Below are positions 25,002 through 32,545 of a stretch of DNA of 64,000 nt, piece after piece. A program made the position numbers and the translations under genes. The notes below the pieces were generated by a model. It was not told the DNA's origin and did not search any database. It saw only the letters and a list, made by a program, of their open reading frames with translations. The stretch is from Bacteroidaceae bacterium (GTDB taxonomy: Bacteria > Bacteroidota > Bacteroidia > Bacteroidales > Muribaculaceae). Where the stretch lies: the NCBI GenBank assembly GCA_021768245.1, contig JAETNO010000003.1:166294-230293 (forward strand). Reading direction: 5' to 3'. The first letter of the stretch is position 1. Each line of letters starts with the position of its first letter.

Positions 25002-27188
25002 ATGAAAAAACTATTCCTACAGGTAATTGCTTTGGCTGTCATGCTTCCGGCTGTGGCCGCGAATATATCTGACGACCGCTCGCTCGCCCCGTTTGTCTAT
25101 CCTGAAAATGCTTCGGTCAAGGTGGATAAGCCCGCATATATGGCCGACGGACTGAGCTACCTACGCCTTTCCGAGGACGGCAAGAAGGTGGTGAAGGTCG
25201 ATACGCGTAGCGGTAAGGAATTGGAGACAGTGATGGATGTCACCCATACGCGTGAGACTACAATCGCTTCGATTGACGACTTTGTCCTAAGCCCCGACGG
25301 CTCCAAGTTGCTTGTGAGCCGTGAGCGCAAGATGATTTACCGTCGCTCTTCCATGGCTAAGTATTATGTCTATGAAATCCGCACCCGCTTGCTCCATCCT
25401 CTCTCGGAGAAGTTTGAGTATCAGCGTGCGCCGCTTTTTTCTCCCGATGGCCGCATGGTGGCCTTTGTCGGGAACGACAATAATATCCATCTCCATAAGA
25501 TTGATTTCGGCTCCGAGATCGATGTGACCACTGACGGCAGTGTCGACCATGTGATAAACGGAGTTCCCGACTGGGTCTATGAGGAGGAGTTCACAACCTC
25601 CGTTTCCATGGCCTGGGCTCCCGACAATCAGACTCTGTGCTATATAAAATATAATGAGTCCGATGTGCCTGCCTTCTCTTTTCCTCTCTACGAGGGTTCT
25701 TGCGAGCCGATGAGGCAATATGCACTCTATCCGGGTAGTTTTACCTATAAATATCCTGTGGCCGGCGAGCCTAATTCGCGTGTCAGTGTCCACAGCTATG
25801 ATGTCGACAACCGTAAGACCAAGAATCTCGACATCCCTGCAACTGGGATTGAATATATCCCCCGCATCGCTTATGGCGGAAGCCCGGACCGCCTGATTGT
25901 GGCCACTCTCAACCGCGCGCAGACCAGAATGGAACTTTTCAGCCTTAATCCGCGCTCTAATGTAGCAAAATCCATTCTCGTAGAGGAGTCCGATGCCTGG
26001 CTCGACCCTCTGACCTATGAGGACCTTACCTTCAACGCCGATAATTTCGTGGTGCTTTCTACCCGCAGCGGTTTCACACATGCCTATCAGTATACCTATG
26101 CGGGAGCCTTGTCGCGCACTCTGACCAAAGGTGATTTCAATGTGACCGCATATTATGGCTCCGATCTCAAGGGCAATCACTATGTGCAGTCTACTGTTAC
26201 CGGGGCTATCAACCGTGTGGTTTCACGCATAGATATAAAAGGTGTGATGAAGCATATCACTCCCGAAAGGGGCACAGGTTCCGCGTGGTTCACTCCGGCC
26301 ATGAATTTCTATACGGTCAATTATAGTAATTCCGCTAAGCCTGCGTGCTATACTCTCTGTTCAATCGATGGAAAGGAATTGCGAGTCATTGAGGATAATG
26401 CCGCTGTGGCTGCGAAATATGCAGGTATGCCCGCAAAAGAATTCATAACTATCCCCAACGATGAAGGCGCGCAGATGAACGCGTATATAATCAAACCATC
26501 CGACTTCTCTCCTTCGCGTCGCTACCCCGTGATAATGCATCAGTATAGCGGCCCCGGTTCGCAGCAGGTGCTTGACTCCTGGAGCGTTGACTGGATGCAG
26601 TATGCCGCAGGGAAAGGCTATGTGGTGGTTTGTGTCGACGGTCGTGGCACCGGTGGTCGCGGGCGTGCATGGGAGACTGCGGTTTACAAGAATCTTGGAC
26701 ACTATGAGACTCTCGACCAGCATGCTGCCGCTCGGTGGATGGCCCGTCAGCCATATGTCGATTCCGCGCGCATAGGCATTTGCGGATGGAGCTATGGCGG
26801 CTACGAAACGCTGATGGCGGTCTCGTCGGCCGGTTCTCCCTATGCTGCCGCAGTGGCTATTGCCCCGGTGACAGACTGGCGTTACTATGACACCATATAT
26901 GCCGAGCGCTATATGCTGACCCCTCGCGAGAATGAGGACGGCTACCGCCGTTCCGCTCCTATAAACGCTGTGGGAGGTCTTTCGGTGCCACTGCTCATAA
27001 TGCACGGCACTGCTGACGACAATGTCCATTTCATGAATACCGTCCAGTATACTTCCGCCCTTCAGGCAGCCGGAAAATGGTGTGACCTTTTCATCTATCC
27101 CAATATGAACCATTCGATAAACGGTTGCGACGCCAGGCTTTCCGTTTATTCCCGCATGCTTGGCTATTTTGACGCCAACATGCGCTAA
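25002..27188 (+). CDS. S9 family peptidase (dipeptidyl peptidase IV type)
   Basis: The 728-aa exported serine peptidase has a signal peptide (LFLQVIALAVMLPAVAA), a DPP IV N-terminal beta-propeller (about residues 60-450) and a C-terminal alpha/beta hydrolase domain. The catalytic triad is visible: Ser597 in GWSYGGYE, Asp672/673 in HGTADDNVHF and His704 in NMNHSI. A Glu motif typical of DPP IV, DWVYEEEF, occurs near residue 195 and would bind the substrate N-terminus. It probably removes X-Pro dipeptides from peptides in the periplasm. It is followed after 16 bp by an unknown membrane-protein gene. Confidence 0.95.
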   Translation: MKKLFLQVIALAVMLPAVAANISDDRSLAPFVYPENASVKVDKPAYMADGLSYLRLSEDGKKVVKVDTRSGKELETVMDVTHTRETTIASIDDFVLSPDGSKLLVSRERKMIYRRSSMAKYYVYEIRTRLLHPLSEKFEYQRAPLFSPDGRMVAFVGNDNNIHLHKIDFGSEIDVTTDGSVDHVINGVPDWVYEEEFTTSVSMAWAPDNQTLCYIKYNESDVPAFSFPLYEGSCEPMRQYALYPGSFTYKYPVAGEPNSRVSVHSYDVDNRKTKNLDIPATGIEYIPRIAYGGSPDRLIVATLNRAQTRMELFSLNPRSNVAKSILVEESDAWLDPLTYEDLTFNADNFVVLSTRSGFTHAYQYTYAGALSRTLTKGDFNVTAYYGSDLKGNHYVQSTVTGAINRVVSRIDIKGVMKHITPERGTGSAWFTPAMNFYTVNYSNSAKPACYTLCSIDGKELRVIEDNAAVAAKYAGMPAKEFITIPNDEGAQMNAYIIKPSDFSPSRRYPVIMHQYSGPGSQQVLDSWSVDWMQYAAGKGYVVVCVDGRGTGGRGRAWETAVYKNLGHYETLDQHAAARWMARQPYVDSARIGICGWSYGGYETLMAVSSAGSPYAAAVAIAPVTDWRYYDTIYAERYMLTPRENEDGYRRSAPINAVGGLSVPLLIMHGTADDNVHFMNTVQYTSALQAAGKWCDLFIYPNMNHSINGCDARLSVYSRMLGYFDANMR

Positions 27189-27204
27189 GCCATAAGAAAT
27201 AAAT

Positions 27205-28533
27205 ATGTCTCAGCAACATATCACCAACGAAAGCGCTATCTTCTCGCTGTGGCTTAACTGGGCCGTGGCGGTTGGAGCGCTTGCCATTCCCGAATTCGTG
27301 AGTCTCTTTGTCCCTAAAATCTGGATTCCGCTGATTACACTCGGAGTCATGTTTATGCTTATCCTCTATCGCCACACCGGAGGTAAGTTCAACGCTTCAT
27401 CCTGCGACCTTATCCAGGTAATATGCATCCGGACACTCGGCATCTCGGCTGTCATAATGCTTATTATAGCCGTAATATATGCCAGGGGTTATATCTCCGC
27501 TTTTTATTCCGAGGATGTGATTAATACCGACATCCCATTCCTGTCGATATTGATTGAGGGGCCGGTGGCCACTGCCATATGCATATGGCATATGATGATA
27601 GGACATAGCGCGAACGTTTGTCGCCGTTGCGTGATAAGATACGGCACGGCCTCGGAACGCGGCTTCCTTGGAAAAATATTCCAGCAGGAGAGTCAGTATC
27701 AGTTGCGTTTTCTCCTGGTGCTTTCAGCATTGTTCACGGTCGGGTGCTGGATATATTACTGGCTTTTCTATATAAATGTCAATCTCAACCGTTTCGACCG
27801 CTTCGCGTTCAACTGGATACCGACGATATTCTTTATCCTGTCGATAATCTATCTCGGCATGAGGTACTTCTCCCTTTGGGGTTACTACTACAATCATATC
27901 GAGCTTAACCCGCGCAAACGTGCCACTACCACCACCCTGCGCTATATAATTCTCTGCGGTGACAGTGTGCTGCTCGACCGTATGGATGATTTCCATGATA
28001 TCCCCGATGCCAATAAGTATGATACCCCGGCTGAGATTCATTTCCCGAGCCGTGAACGGGTTGATAAGAAGGAGGCATTGAGAGTTTTTCTCGATATGGC
28101 CAACATTGATACCGATGATTTTTCAATGCGCTTCATGTATAAGAGCACTGACGTCTCGGGAATGAGCAATGTGTTTCACTATATATGCTGTGTCGAGTCA
28201 AAGGATATTATTGATTCCACTGCCCTCCATGGCAAATGGTTCTCCCTCTCACAGCTTCAGCGCTTGCTCTACAACCATGACCTCGCTCCGCTGATGGCAG
28301 CTGAAATCCACAGGCTCTACACCGTGACTATGGCATGGAAGACCTATGACAGCGAGGGGCGACGCCTCTATAAGATAAAGAACTATCATCCCAGTTTCCG
28401 TCTTGGCGGAATCTGTGAATGGGACGTGGATTTCGACAGCCCTACTTGGCTCGATGTTGCCCGTTTCAACGAGGATAAACCGTTTTTCCGTCTGCGCCGT
28501 TTCCTGCGCAGCCGTGCTATGCAAAAAGGTTGA
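27205..28533 (+). CDS. Conserved-looking membrane protein of unknown function
   Basis: The 442-aa protein has about six hydrophobic segments in its first 240 residues (for example WLNWAVAVGALAIPEFVSLFV, IWIPLITLGVMFMLILYR, IQVICIRTLGISAVIMLIIA). A soluble C-terminal domain of about 200 residues follows, beginning RATTTTLRYIILCGDSVLLD. The first soluble loop contains two cysteines, NVCRRCVIRYGTASERGFLG. I do not recognise a family. It lies between the DPP IV-type peptidase (16 bp upstream) and miaA (5 bp downstream), so it is probably co-transcribed with both. It might be a membrane-anchored regulator or enzyme; no function is claimed. Confidence 0.8.
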   Translation: MSQQHITNESAIFSLWLNWAVAVGALAIPEFVSLFVPKIWIPLITLGVMFMLILYRHTGGKFNASSCDLIQVICIRTLGISAVIMLIIAVIYARGYISAFYSEDVINTDIPFLSILIEGPVATAICIWHMMIGHSANVCRRCVIRYGTASERGFLGKIFQQESQYQLRFLLVLSALFTVGCWIYYWLFYINVNLNRFDRFAFNWIPTIFFILSIIYLGMRYFSLWGYYYNHIELNPRKRATTTTLRYIILCGDSVLLDRMDDFHDIPDANKYDTPAEIHFPSRERVDKKEALRVFLDMANIDTDDFSMRFMYKSTDVSGMSNVFHYICCVESKDIIDSTALHGKWFSLSQLQRLLYNHDLAPLMAAEIHRLYTVTMAWKTYDSEGRRLYKIKNYHPSFRLGGICEWDVDFDSPTWLDVARFNEDKPFFRLRRFLRSRAMQKG

Positions 28534-28538
28534 GCCGT

Positions 28539-29441
28539 ATGTCGCCTCTGATTGTAATTACAGGCCCTACAGCCTCGGGAAAGACACGTCGGGCTGTTGA
28601 CCTTGCCCGCAGGATTGACGGTGAGATAATCAGTGCCGATTCAAGGCAGGTTTATCGCGGAATGGATATAGGGACCGGTAAGGACATTGAGGAATACTGT
28701 GAAGTCCCCGTACATCTTATTGACATCTGTCCGGCCGGATATAAATATAATCTTTTCGAATTCCTTCGTGACTTTGAGTCAAGTCGTGACGGTATTGAAT
28801 CGCGCGGGAAGCGGACTATCCTCTGCGGAGGCACCGGGCTGTATGTGGAAAGCGTCTTGAAAGGACTGCGCCTGCCTCAGGTCCCTGAAAACCCTGATTT
28901 GCGCCGTGAGTTGCAGGACAAGAGTCTTGAGCAACTTACCAGAATCCTAAAATCGATGAAGTCGCTCCACAATGTGACCGATGTCGACACCGTTAAGCGG
29001 GCCATACGCGCTATTGAGATTCAGACTTATTACCTGGAGCATCCTGACGCGGCACGTCAGGCTGAGCCTCATCCTCTGACTGACGCTATAGTCATAGGTG
29101 TGGAAATTGACCGGGAATCGCGCCGTCGGCGCATCACGGAGCGTCTCCACAGCCGCCTCTCCCAAGGGATGATAGCCGAAGTGCAGGCCCTGCTTGATTC
29201 AGGCGTCCCGGCTGATGATTTGATATACTACGGTCTGGAATATAAGTTCCTGACCCTCTATCTCACCGGTTCCTTGACATATGACGAGATGGTCAGTGGC
29301 CTTGAGATAGCCATTCATCAGTTTGCCAAACGTCAGATGACATGGTTCAGAGGCATGGAGCACAGGGGATTTCCAATCCACTGGCTCCCCTACGACCTTC
29401 CTGCGGACGAATTCACTGACAGGGTCATGGCTTTGTTGTAG
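28539..29441 (+). CDS. miaA: tRNA dimethylallyltransferase MiaA
   Basis: MiaA transfers a dimethylallyl group to A37 of tRNAs reading UNN codons. The 300-aa protein starts MSPLIVITGPTASGKTRRAV with the P-loop GPTASGKT, then ISADSRQVYRGMDIGTGK, the tRNA-binding DIC/GGTGLYVES motifs, and the conserved C-terminal MTWFRGM. The ATG at 28539 is preferred over a TTG at 28530 that would overlap the upstream stop. Last gene of the peptidase-membrane protein-miaA run; a hairpin follows at 29495. Confidence 0.97.
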   Translation: MSPLIVITGPTASGKTRRAVDLARRIDGEIISADSRQVYRGMDIGTGKDIEEYCEVPVHLIDICPAGYKYNLFEFLRDFESSRDGIESRGKRTILCGGTGLYVESVLKGLRLPQVPENPDLRRELQDKSLEQLTRILKSMKSLHNVTDVDTVKRAIRAIEIQTYYLEHPDAARQAEPHPLTDAIVIGVEIDRESRRRRITERLHSRLSQGMIAEVQALLDSGVPADDLIYYGLEYKFLTLYLTGSLTYDEMVSGLEIAIHQFAKRQMTWFRGMEHRGFPIHWLPYDLPADEFTDRVMALL

Positions 29442-29494
29442 ACCGGCTGCCGGAAATTTCTTTAAGGAGTAATCGTTGTTGATACCATATAACC

Positions 29495-29530
29495 GAGGAG
29501 CCTCGAAATTCAATGATTTCGAGGCTCCTC
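29495..29530. terminator. Terminator-like hairpin between miaA and nhaD
   Basis: A perfect 15-bp stem, GAGGAGCCTCGAAAT (29495-29509) with its complement (29516-29530), has a 6-nt loop and lies between convergent genes. The following T-tract is weak on both strands, so termination efficiency is uncertain. Confidence 0.65.
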
Positions 29531-29551
29531 TGCTATGTTGAATGTCGGTGT

Positions 29552-30850
29552 TTAAGCCATGAAGAGTGTTTCGAGGGCATAGGTCGCGATACCGGCGATG
29601 TAGCCTATGAAGGCAATCCAGGTGAAGCGGCGCAGATACCATCCGAAGCTTATTTTCTCGAGGCCCATCACTACCACACCGGCAGCCGAGCCGATTATGA
29701 GCATGGAGCCTCCGACGCCGGCACAGTAGGCGAGGAGCTGCCAGAAGAGGCCGTCGACTCCGAAGTCACCTGAAGGTGCGATGGCATACATGTCCATGCA
29801 GCCTGCTACGAGGGGCACATTGTCGACGATGCTCGACACCACGCCAATCACGCCTGTCACGAGATAGTGGTTACCGTTTGACACATCGTTGAGCCATATG
29901 CCGAACGAGTTGAGCACCCCGGTTTCCTGAAGTGTGGCCACGGCCATAAGGATGCCGAGGAAGAAGAGGATGGTGGCCATGTCGATGCGGGCGAGCAGTG
30001 CTGTGACTTTAAGATTGGAGTCCTTGCAGAAGAGGGCGTTGCGGTTGCAGCGGTACTCGCTGACGAGCCACAGGATACCCAAGGCGAGCAGGATGCCCAT
30101 AAAAGGCGCGAGTCCTGTCAACATTCTGAAAATGGGCACGAAAATCAGACCGCCTACACCGAGACAGAGTATCAGGGTGCGGTCGCCCGAGTTCTGCACG
30201 CTGCCGCTGTCTTCAGTGCGGTTGGGTGTCGGTAACGAACCTTTGAGATAGAGCTGGGTGCAGAGGCCTGAAACGATAACGGCGATTATCGACGGGAGGA
30301 AAAGTTCGGTGATTACACCGCCGGTGGTAATCATGCCACGGATCCAGAGCATGATGGTGGTGACGTCGCCGATAGGGGAGAAGGCTCCGCCGGCATTGGC
30401 GGCTATTACAATCATGCCGCCGTAAATCATGCGGTCGTCATGGTCGTCCACAAGCTTGCGGAGCACCATGATCATGACTATCGATGTGGTGAGGTTGTCG
30501 AGTATGGCCGAGAGTATGAATGCCATGAAGGTGATGCGCCAGAGCAGTTTGCGTTTGCTTGTGGTGGCCAAGGCATCCTTGACGAAGAAAAATCCGCCGT
30601 TGGCATCGACAATCTCCACGATTGTCATGGCTCCCATAAGGAAGAAGAGGATTTCACAGGTGTCGCCGAGATGATGGAGGAGTTTGGCGGAGGTGTCGGC
30701 GCCTACTTCGGGAGCATAACCGCAGGCATAAAGAGTCCAGCATACTACGCACATCAGCAGTGCGGGAACGGCTTTGTTAATTTTCAGCACGCTTTCCAAC
30801 GCGATGCATAGATAGCCGAGAATAAAACATGTGACAATAGCAGTTACCAT
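29552..30850 (-). CDS. nhaD: NhaD-type sodium:proton antiporter
   Basis: The 432-aa integral membrane protein has about 11-12 hydrophobic helices. It matches the NhaD/ion-transporter superfamily by EILFFLMGAMTIVEIVDANGGF, AILDNLTTSIVMIMVLRKLV, AANAGGAFSPIGDVTTIMLWI and the mirror half FLGILMAVATLQETGVLN...VSSIVDNVPLVAG. The paired DNLTT and DNVP motifs carry the ion-binding aspartates. It expels Na+ in exchange for protons and may re-use the sodium gradient made by the methylmalonyl-CoA decarboxylase encoded at 43267-47476. It is a single-gene unit. Confidence 0.93.
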   Translation of the reverse strand: MVTAIVTCFILGYLCIALESVLKINKAVPALLMCVVCWTLYACGYAPEVGADTSAKLLHHLGDTCEILFFLMGAMTIVEIVDANGGFFFVKDALATTSKRKLLWRITFMAFILSAILDNLTTSIVMIMVLRKLVDDHDDRMIYGGMIVIAANAGGAFSPIGDVTTIMLWIRGMITTGGVITELFLPSIIAVIVSGLCTQLYLKGSLPTPNRTEDSGSVQNSGDRTLILCLGVGGLIFVPIFRMLTGLAPFMGILLALGILWLVSEYRCNRNALFCKDSNLKVTALLARIDMATILFFLGILMAVATLQETGVLNSFGIWLNDVSNGNHYLVTGVIGVVSSIVDNVPLVAGCMDMYAIAPSGDFGVDGLFWQLLAYCAGVGGSMLIIGSAAGVVVMGLEKISFGWYLRRFTWIAFIGYIAGIATYALETLFMA

Positions 30851-31157
30851 TTCTTAAAAGGATTTCATGGATTATAGTTAAAGTTCTATTTGTGTCGGTG
30901 AGGTATGCTCCGTAGTCCTATATAATACATGCTTCTTGGCCCTATATAATATAGGTGGTAGGAAAATCAGCCGCAAAGGTCGTAATTATTACCCGCAAAA
31001 CAAAATTTAAAATAATGAAATATTTCTTTAATGCGCTGACCCACCCTCCGATGCGTTTTTGGCGTTTTCTGTTATTAAATGAATTTTTTAGGCGAAATGG
31101 TGGAAAATTTGTTGTATTTTTGTTGACAATCAATTTATACAAGCTTTGGGATAAAAT
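30851..31157. other. Divergent intergenic region between nhaD and the HipA-like gene
   Basis: This AT-rich 307-bp region has no convincing gene. It contains a direct repeat of CCTATATAATA (30917-30927 and 30941-30951, 24 bp apart) on the nhaD side; the second copy is part of a near-palindrome, CCTATATAATATAGG. The promoter element for the HipA-like gene is at 31115. A 77-codon plus-strand frame (30955-31188) overlaps the start of the real gene and looks spurious. Confidence 0.5.
31115..31122 (+). promoter_or_regulatory. -7 promoter element of the HipA-like/DUF3037 pair
   Basis: TATTTTTG fits TAnnTTTG and would start transcription near 31129, about 29 nt before the ATG at 31158. No good -33 box. 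Confidence 0.4.
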
Positions 31158-31946
31158 ATGGGACTCAATATCCGACACGAGACGATGACGCTCTACCTTC
31201 AGCCTTTGCGCGAGGGTGGTTCCCTGCCGGGCTTGGTCGAGGCTTCCGACGGATTCCGCTATGCGGCCAAATTCCGTGGCGCCGGCCATGGAACCAAGGC
31301 GCTTATCGCTGAATTCATAGGCTCGGAACTCGCAAGGATAGCGGGATTCAGGGTTCCTGAATTAGTGCTGCTCGACCTTGGTCCTGAATTCGGCCGGACG
31401 GAGGGAGATGAGGAGATTCAAGACCTCCTGCGTGGCAGCGAGGGGCTTAATCTTGGCGTTCATTTCCTTTCAGGAGCTTTGACCTGGGATATTATCGCCA
31501 ATAAGACTGACTCCCTCACGGCCTCTAAACTCGTGTGGCTTGATTCATTCCTAACAAACATTGACCGCACACCGCGCAACACCAATATGCTGCTTTGGAA
31601 CCGTGAACTGTGGCTCATCGACCATGGTGCCTCGCTCTATTTCCATCACTCCTGGTCTGACTGGGAAAAGGCTGCCCTCAGTCCTTTCCCCTATGTGAAA
31701 GACCATGCGATGCTTCGTGACGCCGACAGGCTTGCCGAGGCCGACCGCGAGATGCGGGGGCTTATAACCGACGCGGCTATCGATACCGTGGTCGACGCTC
31801 TGCCTTCCGATTGGCTTGCCGCCTCCGGTTCCCCGGCTTCTGTCGAGGAGCAGCGCGAGGTCTACCGCTCGTTTCTGAAAACAAGATTGTCAAACTCCGA
31901 AATCTTTACCCGCCATGCCATTGCCGTCAGAGAATCACTTGTTTGA
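31158..31946 (+). CDS. HipA-like kinase family protein
   Basis: The 262-aa protein is much shorter than classical HipA (about 440 aa) and lacks its N-subdomain, matching the short HipA-like (HipA_2-type) family. Kinase motifs are visible: Lys38 in YAAKFRG, the catalytic loop NIDRTPRNTN with Asp136, and the metal-binding LIDHG with Asp155. It therefore probably binds ATP and phosphorylates an unknown target. It overlaps the DUF3037 gene by 32 bp. That pairing recurs in many bacteria and recalls a two-gene toxin-antitoxin layout, although no DNA-binding HipB partner is present. An alternative ATG lies at 31185. Confidence 0.8.
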   Translation: MGLNIRHETMTLYLQPLREGGSLPGLVEASDGFRYAAKFRGAGHGTKALIAEFIGSELARIAGFRVPELVLLDLGPEFGRTEGDEEIQDLLRGSEGLNLGVHFLSGALTWDIIANKTDSLTASKLVWLDSFLTNIDRTPRNTNMLLWNRELWLIDHGASLYFHHSWSDWEKAALSPFPYVKDHAMLRDADRLAEADREMRGLITDAAIDTVVDALPSDWLAASGSPASVEEQREVYRSFLKTRLSNSEIFTRHAIAVRESLV

Positions 31947-32307
31947 ATACGCCGTGGTCCGCTATGCGCCGCGTGTGGAAAGGGAGGAGTTCATCAACGT
32001 CGGCTTAGTGATGATGTGCAAGCGCAGGCGATGGATTCGCTCGAGATTCCTGCTTGACGTCCACCGTCTGTATGCCTTCTGCCGTAAGGTAGATATTGAC
32101 GCCCTGGGCGCTCAGCTTGAGGCCTTCTCAAAGGTTGCCGACGGTTGCCCCGGCCCTGTCGGAGAGCTGGAAGTCCACGAGCGCTTCCGATGGCTTACAG
32201 CCGTGAGAAGCGCATGCCTCTCCACCTCGCGTCCCCATCCCGGCCTGACATCAGACCTCGACGAAACCTTCGACCGTCTCTTCGCCGACCTCGTCACCCC
32301 CGACTGA
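31915..32307 (+). CDS. DUF3037 family protein
   Basis: The 130-aa protein begins with the DUF3037 signature, FEYAVVRYAPRVEREEFINVGLVM, followed by a charged helical region and the conserved CxxxxxRW-type middle (KRRRWIRSRF). DUF3037 proteins have no established biochemical function but are typically encoded directly downstream of short HipA-like kinases, as here (32-bp overlap). A role as partner or regulator of the kinase is inferred from this linkage. Its 3' end overlaps the convergent mini-HlyD frame by 14 bp. Confidence 0.8.
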   Translation: MPLPSENHLFEYAVVRYAPRVEREEFINVGLVMMCKRRRWIRSRFLLDVHRLYAFCRKVDIDALGAQLEAFSKVADGCPGPVGELEVHERFRWLTAVRSACLSTSRPHPGLTSDLDETFDRLFADLVTPD

Positions 32308-32524
32308 CCCCGCCTGATAGTATGTGCCTGAATATCGGCTCTCCCTCGGAGTAGGGATATGGCAGGAGACATATGGTAGCTATAATGGCAAGGAATATTA
32401 TGGCTATTACGGCGGAGCCCCATCTCACCGGTCCGGGGGGAATCTCTCCGAGAAGTCTGTTTACTTTCTCAGACCGCTGCTCTTCGCCTTGCGTTCTATT
32501 CCCTGTTGGCTGTTCGTCCTTCAT
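32294..32524 (-). CDS. HlyD-like membrane-anchor fragment (76 aa)
   Basis: The 76-aa product has a charged cytoplasmic N-terminus, the segment RSEKVNRLLGEIPP that resembles the start of Bacteroidetes HlyD-type adaptor proteins, and one transmembrane helix at about residues 34-54 (WGSAVIAIIFLAIIATICLL). It stops shortly afterwards with no coiled-coil or barrel-sandwich part. It lies 22 bp downstream of the C39 ABC transporter, exactly where a full adaptor of about 400 aa would be expected. Either it is a truncated hlyD or a dedicated small partner of the transporter. No continuing HlyD sequence is seen downstream. Confidence 0.6.
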   Translation of the reverse strand: MKDEQPTGNRTQGEEQRSEKVNRLLGEIPPGPVRWGSAVIAIIFLAIIATICLLPYPYSEGEPIFRHILSGGVSRG

Positions 32525-32545
32525 AATGATACTGTGTTGTAGCGG

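Noticed and set aside
25287..27113. Minus-strand frames of 297 and 250 codons across the DPP IV-type peptidase
   Set aside because: The opposite strand encodes the catalytic triad; the antisense frames show no recognisable motif.
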